Assembly: GCA_003524085.1 (NCBI GenBank)
Contig: DOEC01000012.1
Coordinates: 10,241 to 28,329 of the forward strand
Source of the DNA: Bacillota bacterium
GTDB taxonomy: Bacteria; Bacillota_I; Bacilli_A; RF39; UBA660
Length of the DNA stretch: 18,089 nt
Direction: 5' to 3'
Below are positions 1 to 5,971 of the stretch, one piece after another. Numbering within the stretch: the first letter of the stretch is position 1; the number at the start of each line of letters is the position of its first letter. A program made the translations under genes and the position numbers. The notes under the pieces are model-generated. The model was not told the DNA's origin. It worked only from the letters and a program-made list of their open reading frames with translations, and made no database searches.

Positions 1-659
1 ACTGTTGTTCCATTCTCTGTTGACGTATATAATGTTTTTGTATTATCCGTTGTTAATACTGAACTAAAGCTTTTTCTTGTTAACTTTGTTGATTTGTCTA
101 CAAGTAATTGATTATATAGTGTTTTGTTTGGATCTTCTGTTCCTTCAGTTATAAATAGTGTTCCACTTAGTTTCTTACCCATATCATCACTTTGGTCTAC
201 ACTTTCATCGTTTGCATACTTAAATTCAATAGTGTAACTTTGTGTTACTCCATTAGGTATTACTACACTATAAGCTAGTATTGTATCTGTTGCTATACTA
301 GACTTTGGAATATCTTTAAACTCAGTCATATTATATCCACCATTTGTACTTGTTATCTTGTACTTTAAGTATCCATTAGTTACAAAAGTATTTAACAAAT
401 CTTTTATTACTATATTATATTTGTATTCTGTCTTAGTATCATTTTTAATAGTAAATGTTTTAGTTGCACTCCATCCTGGTTCTATATCAGTTTCTGTTAA
501 AGCTCCATCACTATCAGTAAATACTATTTGTAAGTTAGCACTTGTTACACTTACATCTTTTCCCTTTCCTATTATTTGTGCTGTAAAGTAAGCTAGTGAT
601 ACACTTAGTACTACTACAAGTAAGCTTACTATTACAAGTGTTAATTGTTTTCGTTGCAT
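1..659 (-). CDS. TasA/SipW-type secreted surface protein, N-terminal part (runs off window)
   Basis: Only the first ~219 codons are present; the 3' end lies outside the window. The start is the ATG at 659-657, preceded by a strong ribosome site (AAAGGAGAG). Residues 5-25 are a hydrophobic signal segment ending SLAYFTAQ, followed by a beta-rich domain with an EPGWSATKTFTIKN stretch, as in the TasA/camelysin proteins processed by SipW-like signal peptidases. It is a clear paralogue of the gene at 16543-18057: the two share TSTNGGYNMTE, long stretches around YTIEFKYANDESVD and a 70-nt identical DNA block. Probable role: exported, cell-surface or matrix protein. The lost C-terminus probably carried a DUF6273-like domain like its paralogue's, but this cannot be seen here. 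The signal and paralogy are observed; the role is inferred. Confidence 0.85.
   Translation of the reverse strand, partial: MQRKQLTLVIVSLLVVVLSVSLAYFTAQIIGKGKDVSVTSANLQIVFTDSDGALTETDIEPGWSATKTFTIKNDTKTEYKYNIVIKDLLNTFVTNGYLKYKITSTNGGYNMTEFKDIPKSSIATDTILAYSVVIPNGVTQSYTIEFKYANDESVDQSDDMGKKLSGTLFITEGTEDPNKTLYNQLLVDKSTKLTRKSFSSVLTTDNTKTLYTSTENGTT
178..247. repeat. 70-nt block identical to 17579-17648
   Basis: This block is base-for-base identical to 17579-17648 and lies in the same frame of two paralogous surface-protein genes. It encodes the YTIEFKYANDESVDQSDDMG region. The flanking codons differ, so the identity is sharply bounded. A shorter exact match also occurs around the NGGYNMTE codons (about 325-350 here). 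Confidence 0.9.
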
Positions 660-671
660 ATTTAATGCTCT

Positions 672-692
672 CCTTTCTTTTTAAGACATGAA
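672..692 (-). promoter_or_regulatory. Conserved leader box of the surface-protein paralogues
   Basis: These 21 bases, covering the ribosome-site side of the untranslated leader, match 18069-18089 upstream of the paralogue at 20 of 21 positions. Non-coding identity next to divergent start codons suggests that the leader was duplicated with the gene or is kept for shared regulation. Confidence 0.55.
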
Positions 693-770
693 AAAATGGG
701 TAGACTTATTCTATCTATTTAATTGCACATGAAAAACTATAGTTATTTATAAAAGTATTCTTTTTCATGT
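686..770 (-). promoter_or_regulatory. Leader with two mutually exclusive hairpins
   Basis: Read on the minus strand, ACATGAAAAA (770-761) is complementary to two later copies of TTTTTCATGT, at 736-727 and 695-686. The first arm can pair with only one of them at a time. The second copy ends about ten bases before the ribosome site of the surface-protein gene. The arrangement resembles a leader switch; function is inferred from complementarity alone. Confidence 0.4.
715..768 (-). CDS. Possible 17-residue leader peptide
   Basis: A short frame, ATG to TAG, lies between the promoter at 800-829 and the surface-protein gene. It encodes MKKNTFINNYSFSCAIK. A plausible ribosome site (AGGAAGTG) sits upstream of the ATG within the transcript. 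Its start codon and its 11th-15th codons fall in complementary segments (761-770 and 727-736), so its translation would change leader folding. No homologue is recognised. A frame this short can occur by chance, so it is offered as a candidate attenuator peptide. Confidence 0.35.
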   Translation of the reverse strand: MKKNTFINNYSFSCAIK

Positions 771-799
771 ACTTCACTTCCTATCTTTATTACAAGAAT

Positions 800-829
800 A
801 TCTTATCATTTTTTAATTAGTGTTGTCAA
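800..829 (-). promoter_or_regulatory. Sigma-A promoter for the surface-protein gene
   Basis: A perfect -35 TTGACA (829-824) is followed after 18 bases by TAAGAT (805-800). The -35 overlaps the last codons of the upstream small gene. The predicted leader is about 130 nt long. Confidence 0.7.
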
Positions 830-1019
830 GAGTGTTACCTATTATTTTTTTTAGTTTTGCTTTTTTATAGTCAGTGATGAATGCCTCATCTGTATTAACT
901 ACTAAGTTATTTATTTTGTATGTATCACTAATACTTGTGACTTTCTTTGTTACTTCCGTTATGTTCACCTCTCCTACTAGATCTATATATAGAGTTTTGT
1001 TTTGATATGTTAAATTCAT
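813..1019 (-). CDS. Small protein of unknown function (68 aa)
   Basis: The start at 1019 is preceded by a good ribosome site (AAAAGAGGA, about seven bases before the ATG), which supports a real gene. The protein has no signal peptide or membrane segment. Its order of short strands and helix (LYIDLVG, then a Thr/Lys-rich helix, then NNLVVNTDEAFITD) is faintly like a shortened STAS/anti-anti-sigma fold, but the similarity is too weak for a functional call. It ends inside the -35 of the next promoter and has no visible terminator, so its transcript may run into the surface-protein leader. Divergent from the murT-like gene. Confidence 0.55.
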   Translation of the reverse strand: MNLTYQNKTLYIDLVGEVNITEVTKKVTSISDTYKINNLVVNTDEAFITDYKKAKLKKIIGNTLDNTN

Positions 1020-1042
1020 TATTTTTCCTCTTTTCTATTTTT

Positions 1043-1048
1043 ATTATA
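1043..1048 (-). promoter_or_regulatory. Possible -10 for the 68-aa gene
   Basis: A perfect TATAAT lies 24 bases upstream of the ATG at 1019 on the minus strand. No convincing -35 is seen at the right distance, so this is weak. Confidence 0.3.
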
Positions 1049-1100
1049 AACTTAAAATTGGTTTATTTCATTAAATACGACAAAACTAGATATATTTTTC

Positions 1101-1154
1101 TTTACACTTCTTTTACTAAAGTATATTTTATTATTTATATTTTTGGTTTATAAT
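1101..1154 (+). promoter_or_regulatory. Promoter region of the murT-gatD-like operon
   Basis: TTTACA (1101-1106) with 17-base spacing to TATTTT (1124-1129) is one candidate. A perfect TATAAT at 1149-1154, with only a weak AT-rich -35, is another and would start transcription at the ribosome site. The sequence does not decide between them. Confidence 0.4.
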
Positions 1155-1175
1155 ATTTATAAGGATGTGATATTT

Positions 1176-2513
1176 ATGTTTAATTTATCAATAATAACTT
1201 GTAAACTTGTTAGTAAAATGAGTAAGCTTATGGGACATGATGGAAGTGTTATAGGTGGGTATTATGCTCTTAAGATAGATAAAAATGTTTTAAAAAAAAT
1301 TAAAATGCCTAAGTATGTTATTGGGATAACTGGTTCAAGTGGTAAAGGAAGTACTACTGAGTTAGTAGCTAGAATTCTTAGTAAGAACGGTTATAAGGTA
1401 GTTTATAATAAAAATGGTAGTAATGTTTTAAATGGACTTGCTAGTTTAATAATTAATAATACTAAAAAAGGCAAGCTAGATGCTGATGTACTTCTTATGG
1501 AAATGGACGAAAGATATATGGAAGGTACACTAAAGAATTTTGATTTAACTCATTTAGTAGTTACCAATATTACTAGAGACCAACCACCTAGAAATTTACA
1601 TCCTGACTTTATTAAAAGTGTTATTTCTAAGAGTGTTAAAGATAAAGTTCATTTGATTATTAATGCAGATGATCCACTTGTTAAGGCACTTAGTATTAAT
1701 CATAAAGGTAAACTTACTACTTACGGACTTGATAAAAATAACTATAGTGTTAAGAGTAAATTAAATAATATAGATGCTCAGTACTGTCCGATATGTCATA
1801 GTAAATTAAAGTATAAATTTTATCAATATGGACACATTGGGTGTTATAAGTGTCCAACTGGAGATTTTGAAAGAGGAAATGTTGACTTTTTAGCCCACAA
1901 CATAAATGTTACTAAAGGATATATCTATATAAATAAGAATAAAGTACACCTACCTAGTAACTTTTTGTATTCAGTTTACTTTGTGACTGCAGCTTATAGT
2001 TTATGTAGCACCTTAGGAATAACTAATGAAGACATAATAAAAGTAACTAATGACGAGACATTTAAACCAAAAAGACTTAATGTGTTTAACTTTTTCGGTA
2101 GAAAGTGGCAAATGCTTGCTAGTAAGAATGAGAACAATTTAAGTTATAAACAGAGTTTAGATTTTATAGTTAACGAAAAAGGTATTAAAACAGTTGTACT
2201 TGGTTTTGATAATTCTAGTAGAAGATACTCTGAAAATGATTTGAGTTGGATATGGGATATTGACTTTGAAGAGTTAAATAATAAAACTATTGATAAGATA
2301 GTATTAGTTGGAAGATTTAAGTATGACATGCTTACAAGGATTTCTTATACAGGTATACCAAAGAGTAAGATTATTTTAATAGAAGACTTAGATAGTGAAT
2401 TAATACCTACTTTGAGAAAGAAAACTAAAGGATCTATTTATAGTTGTGTATGTTTTGATAAAGAAATTGAACTTAAAGCTATTTTAAAGAAAGAAGGTAT
2501 TAGTAATGAGTAA
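1176..2513 (+). CDS. murT: MurT-like Mur ligase family protein
   Basis: In MurT-GatD complexes this subunit uses ATP to amidate the D-Glu of lipid II. I place the start at 1176 (ATG after AAGGATGTG) rather than at an in-frame ATG 33 bases upstream, giving 445 aa. Visible elements are a P-loop GSSGKGST (53-60), TRDQ (133-136), NADDP (163-167), a zinc ribbon (Cys204, 207, 223, 226) and the C-terminal DUF1727-type region with WIWDIDFE (358-365), whose Asp361 fits the MurT residue that completes the GatD triad. Several family motifs are altered compared with remembered S. aureus MurT: the stretch after RDQ (PPR), the Asn-containing ligase motif near residues 262-272, and DGRD replaced near 349-355. 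It overlaps gatD by eight bases. Family membership is firm; the exact substrate is uncertain. Confidence 0.85.
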   Translation: MFNLSIITCKLVSKMSKLMGHDGSVIGGYYALKIDKNVLKKIKMPKYVIGITGSSGKGSTTELVARILSKNGYKVVYNKNGSNVLNGLASLIINNTKKGKLDADVLLMEMDERYMEGTLKNFDLTHLVVTNITRDQPPRNLHPDFIKSVISKSVKDKVHLIINADDPLVKALSINHKGKLTTYGLDKNNYSVKSKLNNIDAQYCPICHSKLKYKFYQYGHIGCYKCPTGDFERGNVDFLAHNINVTKGYIYINKNKVHLPSNFLYSVYFVTAAYSLCSTLGITNEDIIKVTNDETFKPKRLNVFNFFGRKWQMLASKNENNLSYKQSLDFIVNEKGIKTVVLGFDNSSRRYSENDLSWIWDIDFEELNNKTIDKIVLVGRFKYDMLTRISYTGIPKSKIILIEDLDSELIPTLRKKTKGSIYSCVCFDKEIELKAILKKEGISNE

Positions 2514-3237
2514 GATTAAAGTATGTCATTTATATTATGATTTAATGAATTTATATGGAGAAAATGCTAATATCAGGGCTATAGAAAAGATGTGTGAGTA
2601 TCAAGGTATTACTTGTGAAGTTAGTTTAAAGACTATTAATGATAAGATAGATTTTAATTCATATGATATATACTATATGGGTTCTGGAGATGAAAAATCA
2701 GAACTATTAGTTTTAGAAGATATGATTAAGTATAAAGATAAAATAAAAGCATCTATTGAAAGTGGAAAGACATTTATTATTACAGGTAATGCTAGTGAGT
2801 TATTTGGTTCATATATAATAGACAATGATGTTAAGTATGATGCATTAGGTGTATTTAATTATAATAGTGTCCATGAAACCTTTAGAATTGTAGGTAGTGT
2901 TACTTTTAGTACCAAGTTAATTAAGGAAAAGATAATTGGTTTTCAAAACAGATGTGGTGTAATGAATGATATTGATAAGCCTTTATTTAAGGTTATTAGT
3001 GGTACAGGTAGTTCTATTAATTCTAAAACCGAAGGAATACACTATAAGAACTTCTATGCTACTTATGTATTTGGACCACTTCTTATTAGAAACCCCTACT
3101 TCACTAATTATATTTTAAAAAATATTATGAAAGAAAAAAATCCTAAATATAAATTTAAGATTATCAGTAAGACTAATGAAGTTAAAGCATATAACAAGTA
3201 TTTAGAGAATTTTAATATTGAAACCGAGACTGTCTAG
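2506..3237 (+). CDS. gatD: GatD-like class I glutamine amidotransferase, catalytic residues lost
   Basis: GatD normally frees ammonia from glutamine and passes it to MurT. Length (243 aa), position after murT and motifs such as EGIHYKN and GPLL show the family. By ungapped alignment with S. aureus GatD as I remember it, the nucleophile Cys94 is Gly94 here (in IITGNASELFG, 91-101) and the catalytic His189 is Phe189 (TYVFGP, 186-191). The protein's only Cys residues lie elsewhere. The frame is intact with no stops, so this looks like a maintained pseudo-amidotransferase rather than a dead gene. It may be structural, use free ammonia, or serve a different reaction. Its TAG stop overlaps the stop of the convergent regulator gene. 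Confidence 0.85.
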   Translation: MSKIKVCHLYYDLMNLYGENANIRAIEKMCEYQGITCEVSLKTINDKIDFNSYDIYYMGSGDEKSELLVLEDMIKYKDKIKASIESGKTFIITGNASELFGSYIIDNDVKYDALGVFNYNSVHETFRIVGSVTFSTKLIKEKIIGFQNRCGVMNDIDKPLFKVISGTGSSINSKTEGIHYKNFYATYVFGPLLIRNPYFTNYILKNIMKEKNPKYKFKIISKTNEVKAYNKYLENFNIETETV

Positions 3238-3248
3238 CCTCGGTTTTT
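3221..3248. terminator. Bidirectional terminator inside two convergent gene ends
   Basis: AAACCGAG (3221-3228) pairs with CTCGGTTT (3239-3246). T-runs follow on the plus strand, and a shorter one on the minus strand. The stem includes the last codons of both gatD and the regulator gene. Confidence 0.8.
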
Positions 3249-4559
3249 TAGTGAGTAATTTGTTGTTTTCCCATTTCCATTAATAGTTAACATTCCATCA
3301 TTAACCATATTTTTTAGTATTTCACTCGTTCTTGTTTTTGAAAGGCCTAAAACCCTTTCAGCATCTAGTCTTGATATTGTTTTATGATGTTTTAAATAGT
3401 AAATAATTAGATTTTCTTTTGATGTACCAAATGGATTAAATTGAGTATCTTCGTTTAGTATGAAACTATAATCAGTGTAATTTCTGTTATATAAAGTTAT
3501 TTTAAATACATTGTCTGAAATGGATATAACCGGTTGTTTATCATTATCTACGTAAGAAGACATTATTCTATCTATTCCTGTTCCAAAACTTTCAACGTAT
3601 TTTAAACGATAAAACACATTTGCAAGTTTAGGGTTTCTTGTTTCAGATATGCCATTATAAATGTCTTCAATCGTTAGTCCTTTTAGTAGTCCACCTAGTG
3701 AAGATACTTCTATTCTATCTATAAATAGTGATACTAATATGCTACCATTAAAATTATAATCTCTATGAATTATTGCATTTAATATAGCTTCTCTTAAAGC
3801 GTATTTTGGGTAATCATATGTATCAACTCTTAATAAGTCAATTATTTCTCCTTTAACTTTATTAAAGAGATTTAGATAGTCAAAAATTTCTTCAGCTTGT
3901 TTAAGTATTGAGCCATTAAATTCTTTTCTATCGCTAAACTCTAGTTTATCTTTACCACTAAAAATAGAAGCTTTAATAGAAAATGGACATTCATCTGATA
4001 ATAGTAGTCCTAGATTTGTATATTTATTTTCTAAATTAATTATATTTAGTGTTTTAAGTTTATTTTCGTTAAATTCAATATTTTGTTTTTCTAGTATACT
4101 TTTTAGATATTCAAAGTGTAAGTCTTGGTTAGTTGATAGTTCTTCTTCAAAAGAACTACTTCTATTTTCTATAAGCATTTTTTTAATAATTTCTTCGTCT
4201 GCTGGAACAGTTACATTTCCATGTCTTAGATATACCCCACTTGGTTTTAAACCTTTGTCAGCTAAATAATATGGCTTATTAGGACCTTCTTTTACATTAA
4301 CTACTATTATATCTTTTCCATTAATTTGTTCAATATATATACTAGTAAACAAAGTTAAATCTGATTTTATACCTTCTCTAATCATTCCGCTTAGTGCTTC
4401 AAGTTCTTTTTGTGGATTTTGAACTCCTATTACTTCTCCATTATCATTTATCCCTATATAAATTCTCCCATCATTTGTATTAGCAAATGCAACAATCTCT
4501 TTTTTAATATTTCTAGTTAAAATAAGCTTTAATTCAGTATTTTGATTTTCAATAAACAT
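3234..4559 (-). CDS. AlbA_2/Schlafen-domain regulator with HATPase-like and HTH domains
   Basis: This is a COG2865-type putative regulator. The start chosen is ATG 4559, after AGAGGTG and downstream of a good promoter; an earlier in-frame ATG would lie upstream of the -10. In the 441-aa product, residues ~5-125 form the AlbA_2 domain (FANTNDGRIYIGINDNG at 25-41). Residues ~250-335 resemble the HATPase_c_4 region (REAILNAIIHRDYN, ESFGTGIDRI). Residues ~380-435 form a winged-helix/HTH (TISRLDAERVLGLSKTRTSE). Such proteins are usually predicted transcriptional regulators, and some act in phage or nucleic-acid-related contexts. Three phased repeats directly upstream suggest autoregulation. It stands alone, convergent with gatD. 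Function beyond the family is unknown. Confidence 0.85.
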   Translation of the reverse strand: MFIENQNTELKLILTRNIKKEIVAFANTNDGRIYIGINDNGEVIGVQNPQKELEALSGMIREGIKSDLTLFTSIYIEQINGKDIIVVNVKEGPNKPYYLADKGLKPSGVYLRHGNVTVPADEEIIKKMLIENRSSSFEEELSTNQDLHFEYLKSILEKQNIEFNENKLKTLNIINLENKYTNLGLLLSDECPFSIKASIFSGKDKLEFSDRKEFNGSILKQAEEIFDYLNLFNKVKGEIIDLLRVDTYDYPKYALREAILNAIIHRDYNFNGSILVSLFIDRIEVSSLGGLLKGLTIEDIYNGISETRNPKLANVFYRLKYVESFGTGIDRIMSSYVDNDKQPVISISDNVFKITLYNRNYTDYSFILNEDTQFNPFGTSKENLIIYYLKHHKTISRLDAERVLGLSKTRTSEILKNMVNDGMLTINGNGKTTNYSLKNRG

Positions 4560-4578
4560 AATATTCACCTCTAGAAAC

Positions 4579-4607
4579 ATTATATAATATTTTGTAAAGA
4601 TAATCAA
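4579..4607 (-). promoter_or_regulatory. Promoter of the AlbA_2 regulator gene
   Basis: TTGATT (4607-4602), a 17-base spacer and a perfect TATAAT (4584-4579). The expected start site falls almost on the ribosome site, so the 5' leader is only about 13 nt. Confidence 0.75.
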
Positions 4608-4610
4608 TAC

Positions 4611-4643
4611 TTTCGTTCACTTTTCGTTCGGTTTTCGTTCATT
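4611..4643. repeat. Three 11-bp-phased direct repeats, candidate operator
   Basis: TTTCGTTC (plus strand) occurs at 4611-4618, 4622-4629 and 4633-4640, at exactly 11-base intervals. The array ends three bases upstream of the -35 of the regulator gene. One-helical-turn phasing beside a promoter is typical of a protein-binding array. It is the likely binding site of the regulator itself or of another factor. Confidence 0.6.
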
Positions 4644-4650
4644 TGCGTAC

Positions 4651-4683
4651 AAAAAAGAGACTTGCTATTTTAGCTCAGTCTCT
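4651..4683 (-). terminator. Terminator of the membrane-anchored protein gene
   Basis: Minus-strand AGAGACT (4683-4677) pairs with AGTCTCT (4662-4656), followed by TTTTTT. The stop codon is in the loop side and the last codons form the left arm. Confidence 0.75.
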
Positions 4684-5153
4684 ATGTTTTCAATACCAGT
4701 TATGTATTTTTCTATTTTACCATTTGTTATTTTAAGAAGTGTTAAGTCTTTAACTTTAAGTTCACTAGCTTTTTTAGCTTTAGTGTTATTTGTATCGGAA
4801 ATTATACTTTTATTTAACTCGTCACTTAAGTCAACTACGTAAAATGGTAAATGTTCTTCTTTACTCTTATAAGAACTTACTATTGACTGATAATACATAT
4901 TGTTAGTCTTATCAAAGTTAGCAATAGCTACATAGTAACTATCATCTTTTTTATCAAATACACTACCAGCCATAATTTTTTCATAACTAATTACTGCTTC
5001 TTCTACATTAGGCTTTGTATAACTTGTATCAAACCATCCTAGTTTAGTAGCGCCCAATGTAAGCAAATACATAATAATGAATGCACTCGCTAGTATTAAT
5101 ATTATTTTGCCTAACCCTTTTAATTCGCTTAAATCATTTGTTTTCTCTTTCAT
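4665..5153 (-). CDS. Membrane-anchored extracellular protein, possibly thioredoxin-like, no CXXC
   Basis: The 162-aa product has one N-terminal membrane segment (about 15-37, GKIILILASAFIIMYLLTL), with charged residues before it and the remainder probably outside. The soluble part has strand-helix-strand elements (SYYVAIANFD, LPFYVVDLSD, LTLLKITNGKI) reminiscent of thioredoxin-fold proteins, but contains no cysteine and so no redox centre. The start at 5153 has GAGGTAAC upstream. It lies downstream of a pilin gene, separated by a hairpin, and may have its own extended -10 promoter. Function is unknown; a link to surface or pilus biology is suggested only by position. Confidence 0.7.
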   Translation of the reverse strand: MKEKTNDLSELKGLGKIILILASAFIIMYLLTLGATKLGWFDTSYTKPNVEEAVISYEKIMAGSVFDKKDDSYYVAIANFDKTNNMYYQSIVSSYKSKEEHLPFYVVDLSDELNKSIISDTNNTKAKKASELKVKDLTLLKITNGKIEKYITGIENIETELK

Positions 5154-5172
5154 AATTTGTTACCTCAAAAAT

Positions 5173-5181
5173 ATAATACCA
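5173..5181 (-). promoter_or_regulatory. Possible extended -10 for the membrane-anchored protein gene
   Basis: TGG followed by TATTAT (5178-5173) fits an extended -10. It lies between the hairpin at 5192-5219 and the start codon. There is no clear -35. Confidence 0.3.
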
Positions 5182-5191
5182 TAAAATAAAG

Positions 5192-5219
5192 AAAAATGCT
5201 ACTAAATAGTAGCATTTTT
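5192..5219. terminator. Hairpin terminator at the pilin gene end
   Basis: A 12-bp stem (5192-5203 with 5208-5219) with a four-base loop and A/T runs on both sides. The pilin TAG stop lies inside the hairpin. It would end the pfkB-smr-pilin transcript at least partly. Confidence 0.8.
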
Positions 5220-5699
5220 TCTGAAAAATGTGAAACCATATATTTGACAAGACCTATTTGAATCAGTTATTATACAGTCGTTTTGATAACTTATTGTCCC
5301 GTCACAATTAATATTAATTTTACTTTCTTGAATATCATCTATAGAAATATCTGATCTACTTACTCCACTTGAACTAGATTTAGAATAATAAAATCTTCCA
5401 TTACTTACTGCTAAACTAGTAACTTGCCCAAAGTCGTCTAATATAACATTATATTCTACATCTTCTCCTAAGTCTGCTTTTAATTTAGTACCAGAATGAC
5501 AGAAGTTATTAACTTTAGTATCTTCTAGTAAGAATGACTGTGTAGCAGTGTTATATATACCTAATACATTGTCATAGAATATTTTCTTTTGACTTTTCTT
5601 ATAACTTTCAGTGATATTTGGCACTACCAAAAGTAGTAAAAGTGATACAAGCGCAATTACAGCAATAACCTCAATTAGTGTAAACCCTTTCTTTTTCAT
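5202..5699 (-). CDS. Type IV prepilin-like protein (165 aa)
   Basis: The N-terminus MKKKGFTLIEVIAVIALVSL is a textbook class III prepilin signal: a short basic leader, a G|F cleavage site, Glu at mature +5 and a ~20-residue hydrophobic helix. The mature domain contains four Cys (one near residue 67, three in the last third) that could form disulfides. The ribosome site GGAGGAA overlaps the end of smr, two bases upstream, so the genes are co-transcribed. It probably works with a prepilin peptidase not in the window and with the GspE/PilB ATPase at 15015-16364, in a competence-type pilus or pseudopilus. The pilin class is certain; the machine is inferred. Confidence 0.85.
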   Translation of the reverse strand: MKKKGFTLIEVIAVIALVSLLLLLVVPNITESYKKSQKKIFYDNVLGIYNTATQSFLLEDTKVNNFCHSGTKLKADLGEDVEYNVILDDFGQVTSLAVSNGRFYYSKSSSSGVSRSDISIDDIQESKININCDGTISYQNDCIITDSNRSCQIYGFTFFRKNATI

Positions 5700-5701
5700 T
5701 T

Positions 5702-5971
5702 TTATTCCTCCTTCAACTTCACAATGGTAGCTCCATCGTTATATATATCTATTTCATATTTTTCTACTCTTTTGTCTTTTCTTAAATATTCATGAACAGC
5801 TTTCTTTAAAATTCCACTTCCTTTACCATGTACAATTATTATACCATATTTTTTTAGTTTAATGTTATCATTTATGAATTCATTTACTTTTATTAACGCT
5901 GTTAATGCATCTAAGCCATGCAAATCTATTGTTTCATAATAGTAATAAAATGGATTATTTGTTCTTTCCAT
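5702..5971 (-). CDS. Stand-alone Smr domain protein
   Basis: This 89-aa protein consists almost entirely of an Smr domain, the nicking/RNA-cleaving domain found at the C-terminus of MutS2. The two signature motifs are present: DLHG (16-19) and HGKGSGIL (48-55). No MutS2 ATPase precedes it, so this is a free-standing Smr protein. Such proteins bind or cut structured nucleic acids, and some act on stalled ribosome complexes. The start at 5971 has AGAGAGG upstream and overlaps the pfkB-family gene by 17 bases, showing coupling. The domain call is firm; the substrate is unknown. Confidence 0.85.
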   Translation of the reverse strand: MERTNNPFYYYYETIDLHGLDALTALIKVNEFINDNIKLKKYGIIIVHGKGSGILKKAVHEYLRKDKRVEKYEIDIYNDGATIVKLKEE

